Source: Pseudomonas citri
GTDB lineage: Bacteria > Pseudomonadota > Gammaproteobacteria > Pseudomonadales > Pseudomonadaceae
Reading direction: 5' to 3'
Length of the DNA stretch: 57,867 nucleotides
NCBI RefSeq assembly: GCF_025336485.1
Contig: NZ_JAODAB010000032.1
Location: 1 to 57,867, forward strand
The translations under genes were made by a program, and so were the position numbers. Shown in pieces: positions 32,913 through 41,480 of the stretch. The stretch's first letter is position 1. Each line of letters begins with the position of its first letter. The notes beneath the pieces are model-generated. The model made no database searches. It had not been told where the DNA came from and saw nothing but the letters and a program-made list of their open reading frames with translations.

Positions 32913-34307
32913 TTATTCGTCCGATGCGCTCGGCACGCCGCTACGCTTGCGCTTGGCACCACCGCTGCGACGGCGTTTGCGCGGACCGGTTCCGTCGTCC
33001 TTGCCACTGAGTTCGCGGATCATCTCGCGACGCTCACTGTCATTGGCGTCCTGGTAATCGGTCCACCATTCGCCGAGACCATCGGTCTGCTCGCCGGCAC
33101 TTTCGCGCAGTAACAGGAAGTCGTAGCCGGCACGGAAGCGTGGGTTGTCCAGCAACAGGTCGGCGCGTTTGCCGCTGCGCCGTGGCAGGCGCTCCTGCAT
33201 GTCCCAGATCTCGCGGATCGGCATCGTGAAGCGTTTCGGAATCGCGATGCGCTGGCACTGTTCGGCAATCAACTCGTGGGCGGCTTCCTGCATCGCCGGG
33301 ATCGGCGGCATGCCACGGTCTTGCAGGCGCAGCACACGGGCGGGCAGGGCCGGCCAGAGCAGGGCGGCGAACAGGAACGCCGGCGTCACCGGTTTGTTCT
33401 GCTGGATGCGCAGGTCGGTGTTGACCAACGCTTCGCTGATCAGTGTGTGGGTGTAGGTCGGATTGTGCTCCAGGGCCTCGGTACTGGCCGGGAACAGCGG
33501 GTCGAACAGTTGCAGGTCCACCAGCATCTCGAAGGTGTCTGCCGCGTTGCCCGACAGGAACAGCTTGAGCACTTCCTCGAACAGGCGGGCCGATGGGATC
33601 TCGCGCAGCATCGGGGCCAGTTCGCGAATCGGCGCGGCACTGTGTTTTTCGATGCCGAAATCCAGTTTGGCGGCGAAGCGCACGGCCCGCAGCATCCGCA
33701 CCGGGTCCTCCTGGTAGCGCTGGCGGGGATCGCCGATCAGGCGGATCAGGCGATTGCGAATGTCGTGCACACCATTGGCGTAGTCGAGGATGCGCTCGCT
33801 GACCGGATCGTAATACAGGGCGTTGATGGTGAAGTCGCGGCGTTGCGCGTCTTCTTCCAGCGTGCCGTAGACGTTGTCGCGCAGGATACGCCCGCTCTCG
33901 TTGCGCGAAGACTGGTTGCTGTCTTCGTCCTCTTCGTTTTGCGGGTGATTGGCGCGGAAGGTCGCCACTTCGATGATCTCGCGACCGAAGTGAATGTGGA
34001 CCAGTTTGAAGCGTCGGCCAATGATCCGCGCGTTGCGAAATTCGGCGCGTATCTGCTCCGGCGTGGCGCTGGTGGCCACGTCGAAATCCTTGGGGGTGAT
34101 GTTGAGCAGCATGTCGCGCACGCAGCCACCGACCAGGTAAGCCTGGTAACCGGCGTTCTGCAGGCGTTCGACGATGTTCACCGCATAACGGCTGAACTGG
34201 GCCTTTTGCAACGAATGCTGGCCACTGTTGAGCACTTCAGGCGTGCTGCGAATGTGTTGCGTACGACGCAAGGGAGAACGGAATGACTGGAACAGCTTCT
34301 TCAGCAT
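32913..34307 (-). CDS. pcnB: Poly(A) polymerase I
   Basis: Encodes 464 residues from ATG 34307 (an ATG three codons upstream is also in frame). The nucleotidyltransferase core is clear: AYLVGGCVRDMLL, the catalytic PKDFDVATSATPEQI, and RRFKLVHIHFG; the Asp-rich insertion EEDEDSNQSSRNESG and RRDFTINALYYD follow. The C-terminal tail is strongly basic (RKRRRSGGAKRKRSG), as expected for RNA binding. It adds 3' poly(A) tails that promote RNA decay. Confidence 0.96.
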   Translation of the reverse strand: MLKKLFQSFRSPLRRTQHIRSTPEVLNSGQHSLQKAQFSRYAVNIVERLQNAGYQAYLVGGCVRDMLLNITPKDFDVATSATPEQIRAEFRNARIIGRRFKLVHIHFGREIIEVATFRANHPQNEEDEDSNQSSRNESGRILRDNVYGTLEEDAQRRDFTINALYYDPVSERILDYANGVHDIRNRLIRLIGDPRQRYQEDPVRMLRAVRFAAKLDFGIEKHSAAPIRELAPMLREIPSARLFEEVLKLFLSGNAADTFEMLVDLQLFDPLFPASTEALEHNPTYTHTLISEALVNTDLRIQQNKPVTPAFLFAALLWPALPARVLRLQDRGMPPIPAMQEAAHELIAEQCQRIAIPKRFTMPIREIWDMQERLPRRSGKRADLLLDNPRFRAGYDFLLLRESAGEQTDGLGEWWTDYQDANDSERREMIRELSGKDDGTGPRKRRRSGGAKRKRSGVPSASDE

Positions 34308-34469
34308 GGGATGCACTGTTTGAAAAAATGTTCGGCCAAAACGAAGGATGACCGCATGATGGGCCGGGATTCTAGCATTTAGTCAGGGGATGGTGTAGGA
34401 CACAGGAGTTTTGAGCTGCAAGCTTCAAGCGATAAGCGTTGTAGTTTGCAGGGGGAGGGCGGAATGACA

Positions 34470-34841
34470 GAAACCACAAGGGGAGCCGAAGCTCCCCCAG
34501 AATTCGTTACGCGCTCTGTTTTTATTATGGTTTTCGGGCTTCTTGTTTTTGTTGAGTGCCCGCGTCACGAGGTTTTCCCTTCGTGACCCTCCCAATCGGG
34601 AGCCAAGAGCAAACGGATTGCTTTGGTCGCTGTGTTGCGGTGATCGATCGATCCAACCAGTTCAGGCACCTGTCTTGAGACAGTTTTTATTGTTCTCGGC
34701 CTGGTTGTGGGGCAAGCCCCAAATGCAACGCCTCTCCAAAAGAATCAGTTAGCTACGCCTCTCGCCGTCTTGTTTTTATTGTGCGTGAGCCGATTCGTCT
34801 TGTTTTTATTGTCTTTTGCATTGCTTGTTATTGTTCTTGTA
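34470..34841 (-). ncRNA. crcZ: CrcZ small RNA (Hfq/Crc titrator)
   Basis: Located between cbrB and pcnB, the conserved position of CrcZ. Read on the minus strand from the sigma-54 promoter to the terminator, the transcript is about 370 bases, the known size class. It carries six A-rich Hfq-binding 'CA' motifs: AACAATAACAA near the 5' end, ACAATAAAAACAAG twice, ACAATAAAAAC, AACAAAAACAAG and AATAAAAACAG near the 3' end. It ends in the hairpin GGGGAGC-TTCG-GCTCCCC. CrcZ sequesters Hfq with Crc and relieves catabolite repression. Exact ends are predicted. Confidence 0.93.
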
Positions 34842-34850
34842 CCAAAGCTA

Positions 34851-34868
34851 TAGCAGGGTGCGTGCCAA
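34851..34868 (-). promoter_or_regulatory. Sigma-54 promoter of crcZ
   Basis: On the minus strand TTGGCACGCACCCTGCTA has GG and GC separated by exactly 10 bases, a near-perfect -24/-12 element. The predicted start of transcription is about 34841. Activation by CbrB is established in Pseudomonas. Confidence 0.94.
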
Positions 34869-34925
34869 CTTTTGCGAGGCCCAGCGAAACCGGGGGTTCT
34901 AAGGTTATGCCGGTTTTTTCAGGGC

Positions 34926-34964
34926 AAAAAAAAGCCGAGGTTTCGTTACCGTAAACCCCGGCTT
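34926..34964 (-). terminator. Terminator of cbrB
   Basis: On the minus strand a 12-bp stem (34953-34964 with 34932-34943, one G-U pair) and a 9-base loop are followed by eight T (34933-34926). It separates cbrB from the crcZ promoter 60 bases further on. Confidence 0.9.
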
Positions 34965-34965
34965 C

Positions 34966-34992
34966 TGTTACGTGAAAAAAGCTGAGGTAACA
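34966..34992 (-). promoter_or_regulatory. Candidate CbrB binding palindrome
   Basis: TGTTAC (34966-34971), 15 bases, GTAACA (34987-34992): an inverted repeat of the type reported for CbrB (TGTTAC and GTAACA half sites). It lies 125-150 bases upstream of the crcZ start, a normal enhancer distance. Further GTTAC half sites sit in the cbrB terminator loop. Confidence 0.75.
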
Positions 34993-35045
34993 GTTTTTTC
35001 ACATACTTGTGTATTCGAGCGTTCCCGCTGTGGGAAGCTCTAGCT

Positions 35046-36482
35046 TCAGCTTTCGCTGGCGACCCCGGTCTTGCGACGCGGAATACCCAGGCGCTGCCGG
35101 CGTTCCCACAGGCACTTGCGGCTGACGCCCAGCTTGCGGGCCAGCTCGGTCTCGGTCATGTGGTCCTGGTGTTCCAGGACGAAATGCTGGAAGTAGTCTT
35201 CCAGGGACAGGTCTTCGGTGGGCTCGTGGCTGGTGTTGTTGGCTGCGCCGCCCGGTTGAGGGGCCAGGCTGACGAACTCTTCGTCGTCCAGATCGCTCAG
35301 TTCGATGTCGATACCCAGCAGGTCGGCGGAAATTTCCGGGCTTTCACATAGGATGACCGCGCGCTCGACTGCATTTTCCAGCTCCCGGACGTTACCGGGC
35401 CAGGCATAGTGACGAATGGCCTGCTCGGCGTCCGGGGCGAACTTCAGATCGGTGCGGTTGATCCGGGCGCTCTGGCGGGCCAGGAAGGCGTTGGCGATTT
35501 CATTGACGTCCGCGCCACGTTCGCGCAGGGCCGGCAGTTTCAGGGCGATCACGTGCAGGCGGTAGTACAAGTCTTCACGGAACTGGCCGATTTTCGCCAG
35601 GCTCTTGAGGTCCCGGTGGGTGGCCGCGATCAGGCGGACATCGACTTTCTGCGACTGCACCGAGCCGACCCGACGGATTTCGCCTTCTTGCAGCACCCGC
35701 AGCAAGCGGGCCTGGGCTTCGAGCGGCAGCTCGCCGATTTCATCAAGGAACAATGTGCCGCCGTCCGCGGCTTCAACCAATCCGGCGCGCCCGGCGCTGG
35801 CACCGGTGAACGCGCCTTTTTCGTGACCGAACAGCTCGGACTCGATCAGGCTTTCGGGAATCGCCGCGCAGTTCACCGAGATCATTGGCGCCTTGGCCCG
35901 GCGCGAGAGGTTATGCAGTGCGCGGGCTACCAGCTCCTTGCCGGTCCCGGATTCGCCCTGGATCAGCACGTTGGAGTCGGTCGGCGCCACTTTGCGGATC
36001 TTGCCGTACAGGTCCTGCATGGGTGGGCAGGAGCCGATGATGCCGATTTCGCCGTTGTTATTGGCGCTCGCGCCGGTTTTTGCCGAGGCGGAAGTCTTTC
36101 CGGCAGGCTCCGATGGGCTGCTGGTCGCCGCTTGTCGATCACGCAGGATGCGGGCTACGGCCTGGAGCATCTCGTCATGGTCGAATGGCTTGGCGATGTA
36201 GTCCACCGCGCCCATCTTCATGGAGTCGACCGCCGAGCGCAGGCTGGCGTAGCTGGTCATGATCAGCACCGGCGTGCCCTGGCCGAGCTTGATCAGCTCG
36301 GTGCCCGGGGCACCTGGCAGGCGCAGGTCGCTGACGATCAGGTCAAATGTCGGGATGCTGAAACGTTCTTGTGCTTCCTGCACGGAACCGGCTTCGCTGA
36401 CCTGGTACTGGTTGCGTTCCAGCAGGCGGCGCAAGGCGGAGCGGATAATGGTTTCGTCTTCGACGATCAGAATGTGCGGCAT
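35046..36482 (-). CDS. cbrB: Sigma-54-dependent response regulator CbrB
   Basis: Encodes 478 residues. The receiver domain has acidic pocket E8-D9 and phosphoacceptor D52. The AAA+ domain has Walker A GESGTGKE and an intact GAFTGA loop (HEKGAFTGASAG). A C-terminal Fis-type helix-turn-helix (LSLEDYFQHF...ELARKLGVSRKCLWERRQRLG) ends the protein. It activates crcZ and other carbon/nitrogen genes in response to CbrA. It is 22 bases downstream of cbrA and directly upstream of its target crcZ. Confidence 0.97.
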   Translation of the reverse strand: MPHILIVEDETIIRSALRRLLERNQYQVSEAGSVQEAQERFSIPTFDLIVSDLRLPGAPGTELIKLGQGTPVLIMTSYASLRSAVDSMKMGAVDYIAKPFDHDEMLQAVARILRDRQAATSSPSEPAGKTSASAKTGASANNNGEIGIIGSCPPMQDLYGKIRKVAPTDSNVLIQGESGTGKELVARALHNLSRRAKAPMISVNCAAIPESLIESELFGHEKGAFTGASAGRAGLVEAADGGTLFLDEIGELPLEAQARLLRVLQEGEIRRVGSVQSQKVDVRLIAATHRDLKSLAKIGQFREDLYYRLHVIALKLPALRERGADVNEIANAFLARQSARINRTDLKFAPDAEQAIRHYAWPGNVRELENAVERAVILCESPEISADLLGIDIELSDLDDEEFVSLAPQPGGAANNTSHEPTEDLSLEDYFQHFVLEHQDHMTETELARKLGVSRKCLWERRQRLGIPRRKTGVASES

Positions 36483-36504
36483 TGTTTCAATTCTCTCGAC
36501 GGTC

Positions 36505-39453
36505 TCAGTTCACAGCGGACGTCGCTTCGACATGACGCGGCAAGGTTACCCGGATACGGGTGCCGCGCTGGCTTTGAACATCAGCCGGGCTGTCGATGGT
36601 GATTTGTCCATAATGCTCTTCAACGATGGAATAGACCAGTGCGAGGCCCAGACCGGTGCCTTCGCCAGGATCCTTGGTGGTAAAGAAGGGTTCGAACAAT
36701 CGGTCCATGATGCTCTGTGGGATGCCACTGCCTTCGTCTTCGACGATCAGGTCGATCGTGTGTTCGTTGGCTTCGCTCCTGACGCGTACCGCGCTGCCCG
36801 CCGGCGAGGCGTCGCGGGCGTTGGACAGCAGGTTGATCAACACCTGGGCGAGTCGTTGGGGGTCGCCGTCGACCCAGTGATCCGGATCGCACAGGTTGAA
36901 AAACTGCACTTCGAAGTTGCGTCGGTTAAGGGCCAGCAGGCCAATGGCGTCCTGGGCCACTTCGGCCAGGCAGACCGGTTCGTCGTTATGTTGGTGGCTG
37001 CCGGCATGGGCGAAGCTCATCAGCGACTGGACAATGCGCGACACGCGTTTGGTCTGCTCGAGGATCTGGCTGCTGATTTCTGTCAGTTCGCCATCGTCTT
37101 CGCGTTCTTCGCGCAGGTTCTGGGCCAGGCAGGCGATGCCGGTGATCGGGTTGCCGATTTCGTGGGCCACCCCGGCGGCCAGCCGACCGATGCTCGCCAG
37201 TCGTTCGGAGTGAACCAGTTTGTCTTCGAGCATCTGGGTTTCGGTCAAGTCTTCCACCAGCAGCACCAGGCCACTGTTACCCGGCGCCAGCGGTTCGTCG
37301 ATGGCGGCCTTGTGCAGGTTCAACCAGCGCGTCTGCCCGTCGAGGGCCAGGTGCTGCTTGTGCAAGTGCTCGTCGGGAAGGTCGATGAAGCCTTGCAGCA
37401 GGCCTCTCCACGGCTCACCCAAGGTGCTCAGGCGTGAGCCGACCACCCGTTGCGCGGCGATTCCGGTGAGCTCTTCCATCGCCTTGTTCCACATAAGGAT
37501 TTCCTGGTCCTTGGCCAGGGAGCAGACGCCCATCGGCAATTCCTGCAGGGTCTGGCGATGGTAGCGGCGCAGGGCGTCCAGCTCGGCGGCCAGGCCGGTG
37601 AGGCGCGAGTGATAGTCCTCGAGGCGGCTTTCGATGAAGTGGATGTCTTCGGTGACATAGTTCTCGCCACCGGCCTTGTAGGGCAGGAAGGTTTCGACCA
37701 TGTCCTGGGCCACGCTGGGGCCCATCAGGCCGGACAGGTTGGCTTCGATCCGGTCACGCAGGCGGCGCAAGGCATAGGGCCGGCGTTCGTCGAAGGGCAG
37801 GTAAAGGTCGCGCAGGGCCTGTTCGACTTCCTTTTGCGCAGCCTTGGCACCCAGGGGTTTGGCCAGTTGCGTGGCAAATTCCTGCGGCGAAGCCGCATGC
37901 AATTCCCGGCGCTGTGGACGGCGAACGTTATCCACCGCACAGGCTTCGGCAGCACTGGCTTCTTCACTGCTGGCGTTGGTGAACAGCGAGATCAGGGTGA
38001 ACATCAGCACGTTCGCCGCCAGTGAGGCGATGGCTGCCATGTGCCAACTGGTGTCGTCGAGCACATAAATCATGTTCAGCAATGGAATGTAGAAGCCCTG
38101 CAGGTTGCCCAGCAGCGGCAGCAGCATGGCCACCAGCCACACCAGGATGCCCGCCAGGAGCCCGGCAATGAAACCGCGGCGGTTGGCGGTCGGCCAGTAC
38201 AGCACCGACAACACGCCCGGCAAGAATTGCAACGTGGCGACGAAGGCGACGATGCCCAGGTTCGCCAGATCCTGCCCGTCGCCCAGCATCAGGTAGAAAC
38301 CGTAGCCAGCCATGATGATCGCCACGATCAGCGCGCGGCGGGTCCATTTCAGCCAGCGGTAGATGTTGCCTTCGGCCGGTGGCTGGTAGAGCGGCAGCAC
38401 CAGATGGTTCAGGGCCATCCCCGACAGGGCCAGGGTGGTGACGATGATCAGGCCGCTGGCCGCCGACAGGCCGCCGATGTAGGCCATCAGGGCCAGGGCT
38501 TCGCTACGGGCTGCGATGCCGATACCGAGGGTGAAGTATTCCGGATTGGTGCTGGCCCCCAGTTTCAACCCGGCCCAGAGGATCAGCGGCACCGCCAGGC
38601 TCATCAGCAGCAGGAACAGCGGTAGGCCCCAACTCGCGCTGACCAGCGAGCGTGGGTTGAGGTTTTCGGTGAAGGCCATGTGATACATGTGCGGCATCAC
38701 GATCGCCGAAGCGAAGAACACCAGCAACAGCGTGCGCCACGGGCCTTCCTGCAAGGGCGTGTGCAGGGCGGCGAGGGCGGTCTGGTTTTGCAGCAGCCAC
38801 AACTCGAGCTGTTGCGGGCCGCCGAACACACCGTACAAGGCATAGAGGCCGACGCCGCCAATGGCGATCAGTTTGATCACCGATTCGAACGCGATGGCGA
38901 ACACCAGGCCTTCGTGCTTTTCCCGGGTGGCGATGTGCCGGGAACCGAAGAAAATCGTGAACAGGATGATCAGCGCGCAGAAGCTCAGCGCTACCCGGTG
39001 TTGCACCGGTTCATGGGTCAGGATGCTGATGGAGTCGGCCACGGCCTGGACTTGCAATGCCAGCAGCGGCAACACGCCCACGAGCATGAAGATCGTGGTC
39101 AGCGCGCCGGCCCAGGTGCTGCGGAACCGAAAGGCGAACAAGTCGGCCAGCGACGACAGTTGATAGGTGCGGGTGATCTTCAAAATCGGGTAAAGCAGCA
39201 CCGGTGCCAACAGGAACGCGCCCGACACGCCCAGGTAACTGGACAGGAAGCCATAGCCGTACTGATAGGCCAGCCCGACCGTGCCATAGAATGCCCAAGC
39301 GCTGGCATAGACGCCCAGGGACAAGGTGTAGGTCAGCGGGTGGCGGATGATCGCCCGGGGGATCATGCCTCGTTCGCTGATCCAGGCCACGCTGAACAGC
39401 ACTGCCAGATAGGCTGCACTGATCAGGATCATCTGGGTCAGGCTAAAGCTCAT
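36505..39453 (-). CDS. cbrA: Transporter-linked sensor kinase CbrA
   Basis: Encodes 982 residues from ATG 39453 (MSFSLTQMILISAAYLAV). The N-terminal half (about 1-500) is a sodium/solute-symporter-like (SLC5) domain with some 13 membrane segments. A STAC-type linker, a PAS domain (LQELPMGVCSLAKDQEILMWN), the phosphoacceptor helix (GVAHEIGNPITGIACL) and the ATPase domain (LINLLSNARD; GTGLGLALVYSIV) follow. Some homologues take up histidine. It phosphorylates CbrB to set the carbon/nitrogen hierarchy. Its start overlaps cbrX by 11 bases. Confidence 0.96.
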   Translation of the reverse strand: MSFSLTQMILISAAYLAVLFSVAWISERGMIPRAIIRHPLTYTLSLGVYASAWAFYGTVGLAYQYGYGFLSSYLGVSGAFLLAPVLLYPILKITRTYQLSSLADLFAFRFRSTWAGALTTIFMLVGVLPLLALQVQAVADSISILTHEPVQHRVALSFCALIILFTIFFGSRHIATREKHEGLVFAIAFESVIKLIAIGGVGLYALYGVFGGPQQLELWLLQNQTALAALHTPLQEGPWRTLLLVFFASAIVMPHMYHMAFTENLNPRSLVSASWGLPLFLLLMSLAVPLILWAGLKLGASTNPEYFTLGIGIAARSEALALMAYIGGLSAASGLIIVTTLALSGMALNHLVLPLYQPPAEGNIYRWLKWTRRALIVAIIMAGYGFYLMLGDGQDLANLGIVAFVATLQFLPGVLSVLYWPTANRRGFIAGLLAGILVWLVAMLLPLLGNLQGFYIPLLNMIYVLDDTSWHMAAIASLAANVLMFTLISLFTNASSEEASAAEACAVDNVRRPQRRELHAASPQEFATQLAKPLGAKAAQKEVEQALRDLYLPFDERRPYALRRLRDRIEANLSGLMGPSVAQDMVETFLPYKAGGENYVTEDIHFIESRLEDYHSRLTGLAAELDALRRYHRQTLQELPMGVCSLAKDQEILMWNKAMEELTGIAAQRVVGSRLSTLGEPWRGLLQGFIDLPDEHLHKQHLALDGQTRWLNLHKAAIDEPLAPGNSGLVLLVEDLTETQMLEDKLVHSERLASIGRLAAGVAHEIGNPITGIACLAQNLREEREDDGELTEISSQILEQTKRVSRIVQSLMSFAHAGSHQHNDEPVCLAEVAQDAIGLLALNRRNFEVQFFNLCDPDHWVDGDPQRLAQVLINLLSNARDASPAGSAVRVRSEANEHTIDLIVEDEGSGIPQSIMDRLFEPFFTTKDPGEGTGLGLALVYSIVEEHYGQITIDSPADVQSQRGTRIRVTLPRHVEATSAVN

Positions 39454-39619
39454 CGGCATCTTTTTGGCTCTGCAGTATAAAGGTCACGACAATCAGGATC
39501 AGCCACAGCAGATACGGCCGATACCAGGCACCCGTGGCGTCGATCCACCAATCCATGATGGCTGGGGAGAACAGATAGATCCCCACTACCAGGAGTAGGA
39601 CCAAGCGATAGATGTACAT
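39443..39619 (-). CDS. cbrX: CbrX small membrane protein
   Basis: Encodes 58 residues from ATG 39619. Two hydrophobic helices (LVLLLVVGIYLFSPAIM and LLWLILIVVTFIL) flank a DWWIDATGAWYRPY turn. The stop lies inside the beginning of cbrA (11-base overlap), fitting the translational coupling of cbrX and cbrA described in Pseudomonas. Similar small proteins accompany SLC5-type sensor kinases. Confidence 0.85.
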   Translation of the reverse strand: MYIYRLVLLLVVGIYLFSPAIMDWWIDATGAWYRPYLLWLILIVVTFILQSQKDADEL

Positions 39620-39696
39620 CCCGGCCTCTCTTTTCTAAGTGCGTGCCCGAAAACGTGCGGCGATGGTAACGGATGGATGCCAAGCTGCAAGGGGCG

Positions 39697-40584
39697 TCAA
39701 CGTATTTGCGCTTCGGGCAACGTCAGTGTGCGCGGAATCTTGCCGGCATCCCAGTGGCGAATGCCCCAGGCCAGCAGTTCCCGTGGGCTGGCGTCGACCA
39801 GTTCGAGGCCCGGTTGCTGGCCCAGCGCACGTAACGCCCGTAACAGCAACGGCGTGGCCTGATGGGCCGCCAGTGGCGGTGAGCGGTAGGATTTGCCGAG
39901 CTTGTGGCCATCCGGTTGGGTGATCAACGGCACATGCAGGTAGCGCGGTTGCGACAACCCGAGCAGTTCTTGCAGGTAAAGCTGGCGCGGCGTGGAGTCG
40001 AGTAGATCAGCGCCGCGCACGACGTCCGTCACCCCCTGCCAGGCGTCGTCCAGCACCACCGCCAGTTGGTAGGCATGGAGCCCGTCGCGGCGACGGATCA
40101 CGAAGTCGCCGACTTCGCGGCCCAGGTGTTGGCGGAATTCGCCTTGCACCCGGTCGATGAAGTGGTATTCGAGCTCCGGGACGCGCAGGCGAATGGCCGC
40201 ATCCTCAGGGCCATGTCCGGCATTACGGCACAACCCCGGATAAATACCCTGGTACGGCTCCAGTTGTTTACGCGAACAGGTGCAGGCGTAGGCCAGGCCT
40301 CGGCTGAACAAACGATCGATGACTTGATCGTAGGCCTCGTGCCGCTCGCTCTGGCGGACCATCTCCCCATCCCATTCGAAGCCATAGCTTTCCAGCGCTT
40401 TGAGAATCGCCGCTTGCGCACCAGGCTCTTCTCGTGGCGGGTCGAGATCCTCCATGCGCAAAAGCCAGCGTCCACCCACGGCCCGGGCATCGAGGTAAGA
40501 CGCCAGCGCGGCGACCAGCGAACCGAAGTGCAGGTGGCCGCTGGGGGTGGGGGCGAAGCGGCCAATGTAGGGGGAGGCAGTCAT
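39697..40584 (-). CDS. gluQ: Glutamyl-Q tRNA(Asp) synthetase
   Basis: Encodes 295 residues from ATG 40584; the longer frame upstream is not coding. It is a truncated GluRS lacking the anticodon domain. The HIGH-like motif is APTPSGHLHFGSL, the KMSKS-like motif is HKLGKSYRS, and zinc ligands lie in YACTCSRKQLEPYQGIYPGLCR. It attaches Glu to queuosine in tRNA(Asp). Directly downstream of dksA on the same strand, as in E. coli, but beyond a strong terminator. Confidence 0.95.
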   Translation of the reverse strand: MTASPYIGRFAPTPSGHLHFGSLVAALASYLDARAVGGRWLLRMEDLDPPREEPGAQAAILKALESYGFEWDGEMVRQSERHEAYDQVIDRLFSRGLAYACTCSRKQLEPYQGIYPGLCRNAGHGPEDAAIRLRVPELEYHFIDRVQGEFRQHLGREVGDFVIRRRDGLHAYQLAVVLDDAWQGVTDVVRGADLLDSTPRQLYLQELLGLSQPRYLHVPLITQPDGHKLGKSYRSPPLAAHQATPLLLRALRALGQQPGLELVDASPRELLAWGIRHWDAGKIPRTLTLPEAQIR

Positions 40585-40636
40585 AGGGCAGAGGTTACCG
40601 GATCCGGGCGGTAGGCTTGGATAAAGTGCCGGAAAC

Positions 40637-40663
40637 AAAAAACGGAGCGTGTGAACGCTCCGT
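40637..40663 (-). terminator. Terminator of dksA
   Basis: Stem ACGGAGCG (40642-40649) / CGCTCCGT (40656-40663) with a 6-base loop; on the minus strand it runs into six T. It lies about 23 bases after the dksA stop and could be partly read through into gluQ. Confidence 0.9.
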
Positions 40664-40685
40664 TTTTCGATGACAGCGTCGGCGG

Positions 40686-41129
40686 TTACTTGCCGACCTG
40701 TTTTTCCTTGATTTCCGCCAGGGTCTTGCAGTCGATGCACAGGTCGGCGGTTGGACGGGCTTCCAGGCGGCGGATGCCGATCTCGATGCCGCAGGACTCA
40801 CACCAACCGTATTCTTCGTCTTCGATCAGTTGCAGGGTCTTGTCGATTTTCTTGATGAGCTTGCGTTCGCGGTCACGGGCGCGCAGTTCGAGGCTGAATT
40901 CTTCTTCCTGGCTGGCACGGTCGGCCGGGTCGGGGAAGTTGGCCGCTTCGTCTTTCATGTGGTCCACGGTGCGGTCGACTTCCTGCATCAAGTCCTGTTT
41001 CCACTTGTTCAGGATCTTGGTGAAGTGCGCGCGCATGGGAACGCCCATGTACTCTTCGCCCTCTGCCGGGACATAAGGCTCGAACCCGCTGAGCGACTGG
41101 TTTGGGTGTTGCTTTGCTTGGGTGGGCAT
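40686..41129 (-). CDS. dksA: RNA polymerase-binding transcription factor DksA
   Basis: Encodes 147 residues from ATG 41129. It has a coiled-coil (about residues 30-110) with the acidic tip FPDPADRASQEEE (DxxDxA motif) that enters the RNA polymerase secondary channel. The zinc finger has all four cysteines (CESCG and CIDC). It mediates the stringent response with ppGpp. Confidence 0.97.
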   Translation of the reverse strand: MPTQAKQHPNQSLSGFEPYVPAEGEEYMGVPMRAHFTKILNKWKQDLMQEVDRTVDHMKDEAANFPDPADRASQEEEFSLELRARDRERKLIKKIDKTLQLIEDEEYGWCESCGIEIGIRRLEARPTADLCIDCKTLAEIKEKQVGK

Positions 41130-41480
41130 GAATGGACCGCCTCTACTCTTGTAATCCACTACGCAGGATTGCTCCATCACCGACACCTGCCGGCCCTGCG
41201 GCTGCAAGCGGGCGAACTTACCAGATCGAATCGGGCCGCGCTACTCCCGGTTGTCGAGCCTGCGGTGGCCGGGGCTTGCAAGGCGTGGTCGGGTTCGGGG
41301 CGTTGGGAATATCCACCCTGCTCAATGCTTGATTCTAGCCAAGACTGGATCAATCGCCGCAGCATTTCCAACGATCCAAGGGATCGGACAACTTCAGTCT
41401 CGTGCTCGTTCCCGCACCTGGCTTCTGACTTGAGCAGAGAGTTGGGTAGAATCAGTTCTTTTTCATGTGAAGGAAGGCCA
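41130..41480. other. Intergenic region between divergent dksA and the aminotransferase
   Basis: I see no gene or RNA here. It should hold the promoters for dksA (minus) and the aminotransferase (plus). A TAGAAT near 41449-41454 could be the -10 of the latter, but no well-spaced -35 is visible. GAAGGAAGG before 41481 is the ribosome binding site. Confidence 0.4.

Noticed and set aside
41440..41460. Sigma-70 promoter TTGAGC / TAGAAT before the aminotransferase
   Set aside because: The spacing between the two elements is only about 12 bases, too short for a functional promoter.
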